DNA from: Brachionus manjavacas
Taxonomy: Eukaryota; Rotifera; Eurotatoria; Ploima; Brachionidae
Assembly: GCA_019054805.1 (NCBI GenBank)
Contig: JAHQIY010000001.1
Location: forward strand, 9,500,501 to 9,564,500
Reading direction: 5' to 3'
Length of the DNA stretch: 64,000 bases
Position 1 is the stretch's first letter, and each line of letters opens with the position of its first letter. A program made the translations under genes and the position numbers. This document shows positions 13,879 through 25,644 of the stretch, piece by piece. The notes below the pieces were generated by a model, which made no database searches, had not been told where the DNA came from, and saw only the letters and a program-made list of their open reading frames with translations.

Positions 13879-14241
13879 CTAGAGTAAATTCAGAAATTCC
13901 AAATTACGTTTGAGTCTCTCATTATTTTCAAATAAAACATAAACCATAAAAAGTGATAATTGCTTTTGAACAAAACTTAATTCTTCATTTGAGATTAAAT
14001 TACCTATAGAAAAAAGAAAATACCAATGAGTGTACATTGATATTCCATTAAAGAACAAAAGTTTATTTTTAAAAAAATTTTTTACAAAATCAAAATTTAT
14101 GTATTTTTTTGCTTGGCGATAAATCAATGGCCTATTTAGTTTATATTTTTTTTCAAAATACCAATTTTTATGTTCATAATAATACAAATATTTTTGTTCC
14201 ATCGTCACGAGCAATTTTTGTAATCCGATCCGTCCGAATAC
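13879..14241 (-). CDS. Exon-like ORF of unknown function
   Basis: An unusually long open frame for this AT-rich zone. The first ATG gives about 110 residues, and the frame stays open upstream to a possible acceptor ('CCATTTTAAG' just before 'TATTCGGACGG'). The composition looks protein-like (Trp, Pro, Arg and Gly present), with 'NRPLIYRQAKKY', 'GISMYTHWYFLFS' and 'FENNERLKRNLEF'. I recognise no family. An internal 'ATAGGTAATTTAATC' could be a donor, so this might be two short exons. It may be a real small gene, one exon of a larger minus-strand gene, or decayed sequence. Confidence 0.25.
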   Translation of the reverse strand, partial: VFGRIGLQKLLVTMEQKYLYYYEHKNWYFEKKYKLNRPLIYRQAKKYINFDFVKNFFKNKLLFFNGISMYTHWYFLFSIGNLISNEELSFVQKQLSLFMVYVLFENNERLKRNLEFLNLL

Positions 14242-16724
14242 TTAAAATGGCAGTATTTTCAAATTAGTTCATAATTAAAGGTTAATAAAAACCCTCATTC
14301 AAAGTTAAAACAAATGGTTGGAAGCTATAGATTTTTTTTGATTTCCACTAATGGCTTCAAAAACTTCAAATTTTAGAAAAATGACGCAAGTGTTGATAAA
14401 ATATGAAAGATTAATTTTATTACCAAAGACTATCACGTTTTTATTTAGATTTATGATCATAAAATTAGTGATAAATTTTGTACATAAGCGTCTTATTTTG
14501 CACGTATATTTTTTTGATTGATATTAATGAAATAAATTTTTTAATCAGATACTAGACCAAGAGTTTTTCAATAGGCAGCATTGCTTCCTTAGTTTAACAC
14601 AAATTAATATTTGGGCTTATGGCATCTTTAATGATTCAATGCTCTTAAAAAGAAACGGATTTAAAAAATTTAAAAAATAAAAATTAAATTCAAGTGTGTT
14701 TTATTAAATTAAAGGTTTATTAATTAATCCATAAATAAGTAAATTTGATTTTGACTTTTTTCCTCATTACGTAAATGAATATAATTATTTTCAATATTTA
14801 ATTAATATTTTTTATTGAAAAATTGAGTCGATGAATTCAATATTTAACTTCCTAAATATTAAATATATTTATAAAAGCTTGTTAAATTTTTGATGAAATC
14901 TTGAGTCTTATTATTAAGTATAAGTCTTTCAAAAAGCTTCATTAAAAATGACATCATTTAAATTCAATTAATTATTTTCCAAAAATTAAAAATCTATTAA
15001 ACTTAATTGTTAAATATTAGATAAATCCAAAACTTTTATTTATATATATATATATATGTATATATTAGTTTTCCTCTTCATGATCGACCATTAAAGTAAA
15101 TTAAAATTACTTTTTTTAAAAATTTTATGCTAAAAAATTAATATGATTTTATAAAAATTTTACTTAGTGAAGCCTTATTTTCTAAAATTTCTTCTTAAGA
15201 ATGAAATAAAAGGATTTCTCTTTAATCCTTTTAGATTCGTATCGAAAAATTTTAAACTTTTAATTGGATTTTAGATTAGATTTTCATGTGTTTGTTTAAT
15301 TAGATCTAAAGAATATTTTCAAAGATCTATGAGATTGTGCAAAGAATTAGAGAAGAGAGAAAATCTTTCTGGCCTACACATCTCGACTAATATCTAAATC
15401 AAATAATTTTTAGGACTAATGATGTATTTGAGTTGAAAAGCTCTCGAAATCAATCATTTATAATTTAATAAAAAAAGTTTTAAAAATGTTCATGTCATTT
15501 TCAGTGAATCTGGTGCATTAGATTAGTTTAAGCTATAACGAGCAACCGAATTTGTCACATAATTTTTATAATTTTCCAAGTTTAATACATATTTTTTGTC
15601 AGAATCTTAATTTGACAATTATGCTTGGATGTATATATTAAATTTTTTTTTATTAAATGAAAGAAATGATCTAGCTCAGCAAGGATCAAATTCAGAAAAT
15701 TTCTAATATCTAGATTTAATCGAGCTTAAATAAAACATTTGGCAATTCCAATATTTCAACTAGAAAATAAAGTCATCAAATAATTCACAATTGGACAAGT
15801 TTTAATTAAATTTCTAATCAAGTTCTTAAGTTTAAACTATAATTAAAACTCGATTTTACATTTCGTGTTAAAAATGACTGATGATAGCAAATCACACCTT
15901 AAGAAATGTTTTTTTATTTTGGTTAAAAAAAAATCTTGGCTATAATTTTACGCTTTTTTCTTAACTTTGTTCATAAAATTAACAAATTTATTTTAATTTT
16001 AATAAAAATATTTTAAGAAAATAGATTTTAGTGCTTAAGTAGAATAAAAAATTAAGATTTAAAAATATGATCAATCTATAAAACTTTAAAAGTGTTAAAA
16101 TTAATTATTTTGTATTGTAAAGACTTACTTTTTTAATAAATGATTACAGTCTCATAAAATTTTTTGATTATAGAGTGCAAAATTTGACTTTTCGTAAGAT
16201 TTACAATTAAATGGAATTAAAAGGACCAAAAAAATATTTCGATTAGTAAGATTTAAATTTTAATCTCTAAACTTTAAAAACATTAAGTTTAAATATTTTT
16301 TTAATACAGGTTGACGGATTGCTTTAGTTAACATATGTTTTATCCTTAAGAAAAAAAATCCATAACTTTTATTTTATTAAAATAAATCGAGTAAATTTAG
16401 AATTTGAACCAAATTTAAAGTTGTTAAATTTTTTATATTTCAAAATATTTATTTATTTCAACTGTTTTGTTATTTTTGTTAATATTGAGACCGCGTTTAT
16501 TGCAATTATGATAATTAATTTAACAAGTTTAAAGAAAATATCAAATATATTTAATTAATAACTTGATTTTATTTTTTATTCAATTGGTATTTTAAGTAAC
16601 AGAATTAACTTTTGAAATTTGAGCAAAAATCTTCACCGAGCTTTGAAGAGATAATTTTTCTCGTATTAAAAAAAAATAAAAAACGTTTACATTTAAATCA
16701 AATTTTTATTGCATTCATAAATTA
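14242..16724. other. AT-rich gene-free stretch
   Basis: Contains a short (TA)n run near 15042-15066. Otherwise nothing was recognised over 2.5 kb. Confidence 0.5.
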
Positions 16725-16835
16725 TTAATATTTTTTGTTTGCTCGTCGCTGCAAGTCATTCAATTCCTCCTTCGTTCTAATGATCATATATTTATCAGAA
16801 GACACTGGCGGATTTGTGATCCTAAATTTTGCCAT
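16725..16835 (-). CDS. Small ORF, 36 codons, unknown
   Basis: ATG at 16835 (preceded by AACAAT) to TAA at 16725 on the minus strand. The product starts 'MAKFRITNPPVSSDKY' and ends 'RTKEELNDLQRRANKKY': basic, with a hydrophilic, helix-prone end. It stands out because the reading frame is GC-richer and less repetitive than the surrounding kilobases. It could be a genuine micropeptide, the last exon of a longer minus-strand gene, or chance. No homologue is recognised. Two other GC-richer minus-strand islands lie upstream (about 16.95-17.07 and 17.43-17.60 kb) and could be untranslated or coding parts of the same transcript. Confidence 0.3.
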   Translation of the reverse strand: MAKFRITNPPVSSDKYMIIRTKEELNDLQRRANKKY

Positions 16836-17076
16836 ATTGTTTTTTTTAAACCGCATAAAATACCTCATTAATCGTAAATACCTATTTTTATTTTTTGCAA
16901 TCGATTTTTAAATAATCGATTTTTAAAATTTGTATCGTTTTATGATGTGTCAAATTTGCCGCTTTCAGCTCAACAACAAAAAAAGTAAGAAAAACTTGTT
17001 GACATGTCACAAAGGGAATTTTTAAAGGCTTTATCCTAAAACCTCCACAGTCATCACCCTGAGCAATCTGTTTCAA

Positions 17077-19728
17077 TTATTAATTAACTAAAGATGAAAT
17101 CAGCTTAAAATAATTCCGCAGCCTAAAGTCATTTAGTTTTATTCCGCTTTGGAAAATCCAATTTGGTTCAAAAATGATTAATTAAATTTGGTTCATAAAA
17201 TTTAAGAATTTTTTTTAAATTGATAATAATTTTTTTTATTCTTAAGAGGCGTTAATTTAAAGAGACTGATTAGAAATTTTCAAACTTCCGTCAAAAATTT
17301 GTATGCTTGCCAGAATTAGTTAAATGTATGTGGGTTTTGTGTTCCATATTAATGATAGTATGAAAAGCTCTTTTGTTACAGAAAAAATTGCACTGTTTTA
17401 ATTGCTTTTTTTAGATAGGCGAGCTTTTATCATTTCAAGTAAGTAAAAATATGTTGAGAAATGTTAAAATTAATTGACGATAAGGGTGGGATAAGAACGG
17501 GTGCATAAGTTGGGTTTCTTTTGCGCAATTGTGTCATGAACCTGCCGATTATTAAGCTGTGAAGATTCGTGAGATATCTAGTTTTTATTCTCCACCACTG
17601 TTTCCCACAAAACAAACATGTGCCTTAATAAACAAGTTAAAATTTATATTTATCTTTTTTTTAAATTGATTTTTTTAGTAAAAAAATAGAAGAAATTTGA
17701 GCTATGTTGAAATTGAACTTCTTTTCTAGTCTTCATTTAGGTTTCTTTTTAAATCACCTGTTCTCAAATTTAATTTTAGATGACAAATAGTTATAGATTT
17801 CAAAAATTTTAATGAAAGCAGCATTTAAATCTATTTAAATGTATTCTTCTAAATGAAAGTCATTTCGTAAATCAATCATCTCTTTAATGCTTATTTAATA
17901 GATTTTAAAATACTCAGCTAATACACAAGTCTGGAATTAATTTATGAAATTTTTTTTAATCAAACATGCAAAAAATTTTCATCAATTTAAGTATGAGTTC
18001 ATCAAATGAGGCTAAGAATTTATTTTTAGTTTTCTTTTGTATAAATTTAATTTTTATCTTTTTTTTATTTAAAAAAAATACTATTTTTACTAACTATTTT
18101 TTAAATGTAAGACTTTGGCGTAAAAAACTATCATATTATCTGTTTTTCTTTTATTTAGAGTTTTTTTTACAGACAACACTAACTTGGACAGAATCGATAG
18201 ATAAATTTTAAACTAGTGCTGTAGTGTAGAGGTTTTTATGAAGCTACACAAATCTCCAAAATTCTTAGCTTTTTTGATCTAATTGGAATTTAGATAGAAT
18301 TCTACTGAATGTAAATAAAATGTGTTTATTATTTTCTAATAATGCATCAATTCTAAATTAAGACATTGTTATAAATCGAACACTAGAAAAGGACTTGTTC
18401 AAATGCCTAGATTAGGATAGATTAATTTAGTTTTAATTTTAAATGATATTCAGCTATTTAAAATGTAAAAATCCAGTTATTCTAATAAATAGTAGAGATC
18501 GGCCGGATTTTATGCATCATTAAAATACTAATGGAAAAAATGAAATTCCTTTGCGAATTTTTATTAAGATTTTTATTATTATTTTTAAAATATAAAATTT
18601 GAATGGGATGTGGATAAATCGAAGCAATCCTAGCTATTGAATTATTTTTCATTAATCACGTCAGCTAGAGGAAAATTTGCGTCTTAATCAATTGTCATTT
18701 TCAAATGCGCGCCTAGCTTAGTGCGTGTCTAATTGCCCTTTTCTTTTATTTTATATTAGTAATTAACTAGAATTTTTTCGATTTGATATAGCTCTTAAAT
18801 CTACTTTCAAATTGGGGCTTTTCAAAATCAATTTTTTTTGCTAATTCAATCGAACCCTAATTCGTAGCTTCTAAGTAATTTAAAATTTAAACAAACTTGT
18901 AGTTTTTTGAGCAGTTTTGTATGGGTGACGAGCTCTGCCTTGGGTTTCGACATAAATTAGACGCACATTTTAGACATGCAAAATGGATTTGTTTTTCAAA
19001 AAATGTGAATCATCAATCCAAAGCAATTTTTTGTTATGTTTAAAAAATAAAATATTTTATTTAGAGTTGAACAAGTCTGTAGAGGAATATTTCCATTTAC
19101 TTTATTTTTTTTTAAAATAAAAAAAATTGAAAAATCTCGCGGGACTAGTGACTCAAAATTGGCCATTAAATTTAAATATGCTTTTAAAAATTATTTTCAT
19201 TATATTAATCAAATGACATTTCTTTCAACGAGTAATCGAATTTCAAAAATTTGCAATTTAAATTTTTGCCTTAAATGCAGCTAATCATAGAGTAAATCGA
19301 GTAGACATTTGAAGTCGTCTTTCTAGCTGAGTGAGTATTCCAGTGCCGAGAGCATTTTAGTGTCTCAGTACTTGGTGCAGTAAAAATCGATTTAATGTTC
19401 TTTTAACGCGATTTAAAAATGTTTAAGACTTGAATAGATTCTAATCGCTTGAGCTCGAGTGATTTATGGATTTTTTGCTCAAGTCTTATTATTTGTAGGC
19501 AACAGGAATATTCAGCAGGAAGCATTTAGCTCTAAGTATTCTAATGGAAAATTAATTTAAATTTTTTTCAATCTTAGAAAAAAGCTTGCTTACAATCGGT
19601 TAGCTAAAATTAAATATCATTTGTTGTTTTTTTTCATTTGGAAGAATCAAAAATTTTAAAATTTGGATCAATAGAAAAAAATTGTATTTTGAAGTTGAAC
19701 TTTTGGATGAATTTTGACGGAGTGTAAA
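17077..19728. other. Region upstream of the GRAF gene
   Basis: AT-rich, with GC-richer islands at about 17.43-17.60 kb, 18.64-18.73 kb and 19.31-19.50 kb. The last islands lie in the expected position for 5' untranslated exons or promoter sequence of the GRAF gene. No reading frame with a recognisable product was found. Confidence 0.45.
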
Positions 19729-22700
19729 ATGGTTCTTATTTTAAAACTGGATCATTTGGAGTACAAAGAAGCCATTCTAGACAGTCCGGATTTTCGTGAA
19801 AAATTAAAAAAACACGAAAAACACATCGTTGACACAAATAAAAATATTAAAAATTTACTCAAAAAATTCGAAGATGTCCTGAACGCATGCAATGGTAAAA
19901 ATAACTAAGTCAAATTAACAAAAAAAAAAGGTTTTTCTTTAGAATTAAAAAATGCTCAGGACTCGTTGGCCATATCGCTCAAGGACTTTCAGCTCGGTTT
20001 TGTTGGCGAAATGTCCGAAGAGGAAAGCGACCTTTTTGAATCATTCGAGTGCACCTACAGTCTTTTTCACGAGATAAAAGAATTCAGCAACAAAATGATA
20101 AATACTGGACAAAAATTAATAAAACAAATTGATGATTTTCGGAGGATTAAAATCGATCAATTTAAGGTTTTTTTTAATTTAATTTTTTTAAACCAATTTA
20201 GCTAAAATTAACAATAAATTAAAAAGGAGAAAAAAAAAGAATATGAACGACAGAACATCAAGTATGTGACAGCTTTGGAAAAATATCTGCAATCATCACA
20301 GAACTTGAAAAAAGAAAGAACAAACGAAGAACATTCAACCGATTCAAAAGAAGTAAAATATTAAAACCTTAAATTTTAAATTGTTTGAATTTTATTGAAA
20401 TAATTTAAAAACGTTAGAACGATCGCATCGTTTGGCAAGAAAATATAAATTTTTATTCCAAATGTTTAGACTACGTTTTATGTATTCAGGAATTCGAGGA
20501 CAAATGGTTTCTATTTTTTGCTCAGACAGTAAGTATTTGTTTTCCTTGTAGTTTAATATTCAATTATGAAAATGATCCGATCAAGGACACTGCTCAGTAT
20601 TTATTCTCCTGGTTTTAAATAAGCTAGATTTTTAATAGGAAACGATATTTGCTTACGAGCTCTTTGGCCTGGAATAACTGAATCTTTAAAAGGTGGCAGA
20701 TTTTTGAAAAAAAAATTCATTTTAGATTTTTGCGTATGTTCAAAACTGGAAAACATTTTACCACGAAGGATACGAAAAATACGTCGATAGCGACGAGCGT
20801 TTTAGAAAGTCCCAAAGTGGCATACAGACCCTGTCGGACAACTTTGACTATTTAAAACAAAAATCACAGGAATTTGTGTCAAACATTCTCAAAAATCCCG
20901 ACTATCACATCAATTATCACGATCAAGGCTGCTCTTCAGACCAAGTGTCCAAGCAAGGATACTTGTATCTATTGGAAAAAAGTTTGTCTGCAATTTATTT
21001 TTGTATTTTTTGAGTAAAATGTGTTTTTAATCTATTTATTAATTTAGAAACGATTGGATCTTCGGCTCGTGTAAAACAATACTGTAAATACTACAAGGAG
21101 AATAGAAAATTTGAAGTGATTCCATACAATCAATCAGCAAACAAAGCTGTAAGCAATTAGTTATCAGGAAAAATTTTAAATTTAATACCTTCTTTTGGTA
21201 GCATGCTGAAGTCTATTATGTAAATAATTGTCAAAAATCTTCAAGCGATAAAAGATTTGTGTTCGATATTTCCTTACGAGATAAAAGTTATAGCAGCGTT
21301 CATACATACCAAGCTCTGTCTTATGAAGATTATAAAGCCTGGTTTGCTGTTATGGATGGAAAAGAAATGACACCGGTAAATGAAAATCTTGATTTTAAAA
21401 TTTAAATTCTAAGAATTTTCCTCAAGGTTTTATCGAATTATTCAATTAAATCAGAACCAGTTTGTGAGTATTAATATTTATTTTTCAATTGTCAATTAAT
21501 TTTTTATAAATCAATCAGATTATTCACTATTTCTTGTTTGATTTTTTTTTAAATTTTAACAAGAGACAATGTTTATGGAGATTAGGGGTCACTTTGGACT
21601 CAAAATTTTCCTTTACTTTTTAAGTGAATGAACAAAAAAAATTGTAACTCCAGGCTAGAGTTTAAAAAAAATGTCTGAGAAGAAAATGGGATCTTGGTAG
21701 CAAAACATTAGATAACCTTTATAAATATTAAATTGATTCAATAGTAGATAATTTATTTTCATATTGAACTCATTTTTATATATCAAAATAAAAAGAAAAT
21801 AAATCATTTTAAATCAACAATTAGATCTATGCTATAACTAAAATTCGATACTGCTAACATTCAACTTATTGAATTTACTAAGAAATAAGTTCAATTTTTT
21901 TCCTTTATTTTGATTTTAATTTCTTTTTAAAGTATATTTTTGGTATATTTTTTAATTTAAAAGAGAAAATTTTCGATAAAGATTTACAAATAAACAGTTT
22001 TGATAACTATAATGACAATAAACAAAAAAATCTGCCAAGATAACTAAATTTTATTTCAAATTTATATAACGTTAAAAGCGTTTTATTTTTGTAGTTCAAT
22101 AGCATAAATAATTTGTATTATTTTAAAAAATCAAAATTTTTCCTAAAAAGTGACTATTCTTAGTCTCATATTTTTCGCTAATAATAATGATAATGATAAT
22201 AAAGAGTAACTACAGTAAATGACCCACGTTTGGTCATTTACGAAGCTTAGACACAGTAGACTACTAGCTATGGTAGCTTATATTGTTTGCGCTTTGTCGA
22301 ACTTGTTTTAAAACTTTCATTTAAAATTAAAAAGAATAAAAAATTCTTAAAAAAAACAAAAATTTTTTGTCTTAATTTCAGATAAAAATTTTTAGAAACG
22401 AAAAAAAAAATTATGAATTTATTTGATTTTTTCCATTAATTGAAACTTCCTCATTTTATTTTCAAATAATGATAGAATTAAAACATTTAATTCCCATAAA
22501 TTATTAATTTGAATGCTTTTCCAAATTTGATCCAATTCTTAATCGCAAAGAAAGGGTTTGAAATTGCAAAAAATTAATTGAAAAAAATTAATAATTTATC
22601 ATTTTTATTCCAAATAAAAAATTGACTTCATTTAGAATTATATTTCTTCTTTTTCTATATACATTATAATTAAGAAACTATTCCTTCAAAATCTCTTATA

Positions 22701-25010
22701 AAAATATAAAACTATCAATAAGTTTTTAATTACTGTTTTTAAACACATGTAGTAGTATAGATTAGATCGTGCACCATGTATCCCATTTAAAATACTATGC
22801 CTTGATTTAGCCCGAATTTTATAATAACTGATCTATTAATTCTACTAGATTAACCCTAAAATTTTGTTAACTAAATTCCAAAATATTTGATAATCAAAAA
22901 CAAAATTAAAAGTCAAAATATCCTAGTTTTTTTTTCTTGTAGAATTTACCTAATCTATTTGCTAATTAAATTTTTTAATCCAAAGACGTGCTTGACCGTA
23001 ATGGGATCAATTTTATAAAGCGTTGTTTTCAATTGCTTGAAGATGAAAGTAAATCATAAATGTTTTTTGAAATCAAATTTTTAATTTTTTTTCTAGAAAT
23101 TAAAGAAGAAGGTATTTATCGCAAAAATGGTGTTTCCCACAAGACAAGCGCTTTTATTGAGCGAAATTTTGTCAACATTCAATCTTCGATGCATACTTAT
23201 TCAAATATCTCAAATGATAACTTGAATTGTGAAATAAATGGCACTGGTGACAACCAATCCAACTCCTCATCTTCTTTGGTCCATTCTGTTCTCAAATCAG
23301 CCAATTTGTTATCCCATTCTTCATCGTATTCGACGCTGAGCTTCAACACTTCTCATCATTCAAATGAAAATAGCAATAATTCACTGGAACAAAAGTCAAA
23401 TATTACTGGAAGCAATTCCAAGTCAATTTTAGGAGTTAATGGGTCCGAATCTGAAGACACTTGCACCATAACCAGCGCTTTAAAACACTATCTAATTCAT
23501 TTAAAAGAGCCTCTGATGACTTTTCAATACAACCAACAATTTTTAGCCGCTTGTCGAAAAGAATCATTCATCGAGAGAATTACTGAAATTTATAAGCTTT
23601 TGCACATGCTACCCCCCTATCATTTTGAAGCTATTGAGCTCTTAATACAACATCTTCAAAAGTAAATTTTTATTCTGTTATCTAAAGAGAAATAATTTAA
23701 ATTTTAAATTAAAACCAAAAGAGTGTCTAAGTATAGTCAAGTGAATAAAATGACAACGTCTAATTTGGCAACTTGTTTTGGACCAACTGTTTTTCGGACG
23801 CAGCAAGAATGCGTCTCTAATCTATACAACATTAAATTTTACTCTGAGATAGTGGAACTTTTAATAATCAATCACGAATACGTAATTTAATATTTAGTTT
23901 TAAATTTTTTTCTTATTTTAAATTTAGATGTTTACAAAAAATTTGACACCTTCGATGTTCAAATTGATATCTCCGATTAAAAGTCCTCCAACCATGCTTA
24001 CTGGTGCAGTCACTTTGTTGAACAACTCGAACGGTACCAATTCTCCCAAAGTTGCTAAACTAAGAAAAAATAATCCGATTACTGCTAATATGGCCAGCAA
24101 GCGGTTTTTTAACTCAAATAGGAACACTTTAATAAACGCTAGTAAAACATGTAATCATTTTTATTCAAATTAAAACTTTATTAAATTTTCTAATTACTTT
24201 TTTTAGCTGTATCTAGCGATTCTAGTCAAAGTGAAAAAGAATTTCACTCTCACTCTTGTCTCATAGCATATGCTAGCCCGCTAAATGCTTCTTCCCCTAC
24301 ATCCGACCAACCCAAAACCGAAAATTTGGTTATTTCTGACAGTTCGGTGAACAATTGCTTGCAGTCACCTTCATCATCTTTATCATCACCATCAACTTCA
24401 ACGATTTCATCACCCAATTTTAATGCTCAATTGAACTCTTCACAAAACCAATCTAAGTTAGCTAACAAATCGTCTGAAGGGAACCTGCAAAAATTAGCAA
24501 TAAACAACAGCTCTAATTTGAACAGAGCTTCTACGCCTATTTTATCAAGCGCTCAATACGCTTCTCCACCTTTGAATAAAAGTATTTTTTTTTGAATTTT
24601 ATTAAAAAAATATAAAATATTAAAAAAAAAAGGGTCAGATCTGATAGAAAAAGCTCTTTCAGCAAACACAACTTTGGCAAGTTCAAATCTTTTGAGCCAA
24701 AACTCTCCCAAAAATAGCATTAGTCCTGTTCGTTTGAAGTAAAATTAAAAAAAAATTAAAATTAAAAAAATCAATTTTTTACTAGACGAGCTCGTACTTT
24801 GTATCCTTGTGAAGCCGACAATCCGAGTGAACTATCGTTCGAAGCCAATGTTATTATTTTCAATGGTACACAGTTTTAGCCATATTTTATTTTAAAATAA
24901 ACTTTGTTTTGGTAGTTCGAAGAAGCAAAGAATCTGGATGGCTCGAGGCGTCATATAACGGCAAACATGGTCTTGTTCCGGGGAACTATGTTCAAATTTT
25001 AGACGACTAG
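19729..25010 (+). CDS. GRAF/ARHGAP26-type RhoGAP (BAR-PH-RhoGAP-SH3)
   Basis: Sixteen exons: 19729-19894, 19943-20166, 20227-20352, 20418-20528, 20726-20981, 21048-21148, 21202-21375, 21427-21463, 22986-23048, 23097-23661, 23722-23881, 23928-24150, 24207-24581, 24633-24738, 24786-24865, 24916-25010. They give 2862 nt and 953 residues, in phase throughout. The start ATG is chosen because 'LDSPDFREKLKKHE' aligns with the GRAF N-terminus. Domains: BAR (about 1-275), PH from 'KQGYLYLLEKK' (about 284-385, ending near 'AVMDGKEMTP'), RhoGAP (about 399-660, arginine finger R428 in 'GIYRKNG', later 'SNLATCFGPTVFR'), a Ser/Asn-rich linker, and SH3 (about 896-953, 'ARTLYPCEAD', 'SGWLEA', 'GLVPGNYV'). 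GRAF proteins bend membranes in endocytosis and switch off Rho GTPases. The RhoGAP domain carries an extra stretch of about 80 residues. An oligophrenin or another ARHGAP26/10/42 orthologue is the alternative; the SH3 domain favours GRAF. Confidence 0.94.
21464..22985 (+). other. GRAF intron 8 (1.5 kb)
   Basis: The only long intron of this gene; the others are mostly 46-66 nt. It sits between the end of the PH domain and the RhoGAP domain. It contains a LINE-tail-like fragment near 22.18-22.30 kb and otherwise AT-rich sequence. Confidence 0.7.
22178..22305 (-). mobile_element. Diverged LINE 3' tail
   Basis: An (AAT/GAT)n run is followed by GC-richer sequence. On the minus strand this reads 'AAAGCGCAA', then 'GCTACCATAG', 'AGTAGTCTAC' and 'AAGCTT', ending in a TTATTATCATTATC-type repeat. 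The same order of words occurs in the fragment at 3.9 kb and, in part, at the end of 61779-62230. It contains a 10-bp perfect inverted repeat at 22215-22241. Confidence 0.5.
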
Positions 25011-25644
25011 AATGATTTTTTTGTCATTCAAAAATTATGCTCCATACAATTTTTTGTATATTTTGTTGACATAGTCAAAGTTAATGATTGATCCGTTTTG
25101 TTGTGCAACTTGAGTTGTTCGCCGGAAAAATGTTCCTCGCATAATTTGTATATCAGAAAGTTTCGGAAAGTTTTTAGTAAAGTCGAAAAGAAAAATTTAA
25201 ATCTAATTTAATTTTAATCTATTTATGTAATTTTTTGTCAAATACGAAATAGAAAGATTTTTATTTTATTTTAAAAATTTTATCAAATCTCAATATTTTA
25301 GGCTAAATTGTCGATTCTACTTTTCTCAGTATTGTCTTTGATCGTTTTCCTTGTCCATGTAAAATAAGAAGTCGTAAAAAAACATGTGTCTTTTGTTATT
25401 AAACCTTTTTCATTATATATTTTTAATAAAAATATGATTTAAAAAAAATTTAATTCTAGCGTCCTGTAAATAGTCAATTAAAATATTCGTTTCCAATCTT
25501 TTTTTAAAAAAAAATTGAAATTTATAAAAATAAAAAATTAATTAAAATAAATTTTTGCCAATTGAATAAAATTGTATTTTTACGTTTTAAAGCGTATTTC
25601 TGGAGTGATTACAGTAAAAAAGTGTGCAATTCAGTCGGTTTAAG
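25011..25644 (+). other. GRAF-ECSIT intergenic spacer
   Basis: This 634-bp spacer holds the GRAF 3' untranslated region, with AATAAA near 25427 as a likely polyadenylation signal. It also holds the ECSIT promoter. No other feature was seen. Confidence 0.5.

Noticed and set aside
17966-18211. Plus-strand 81-codon frame rich in Phe and Leu
   Set aside because: Composition follows T-rich DNA; it looks like a translated AT-rich tract and not a membrane protein.
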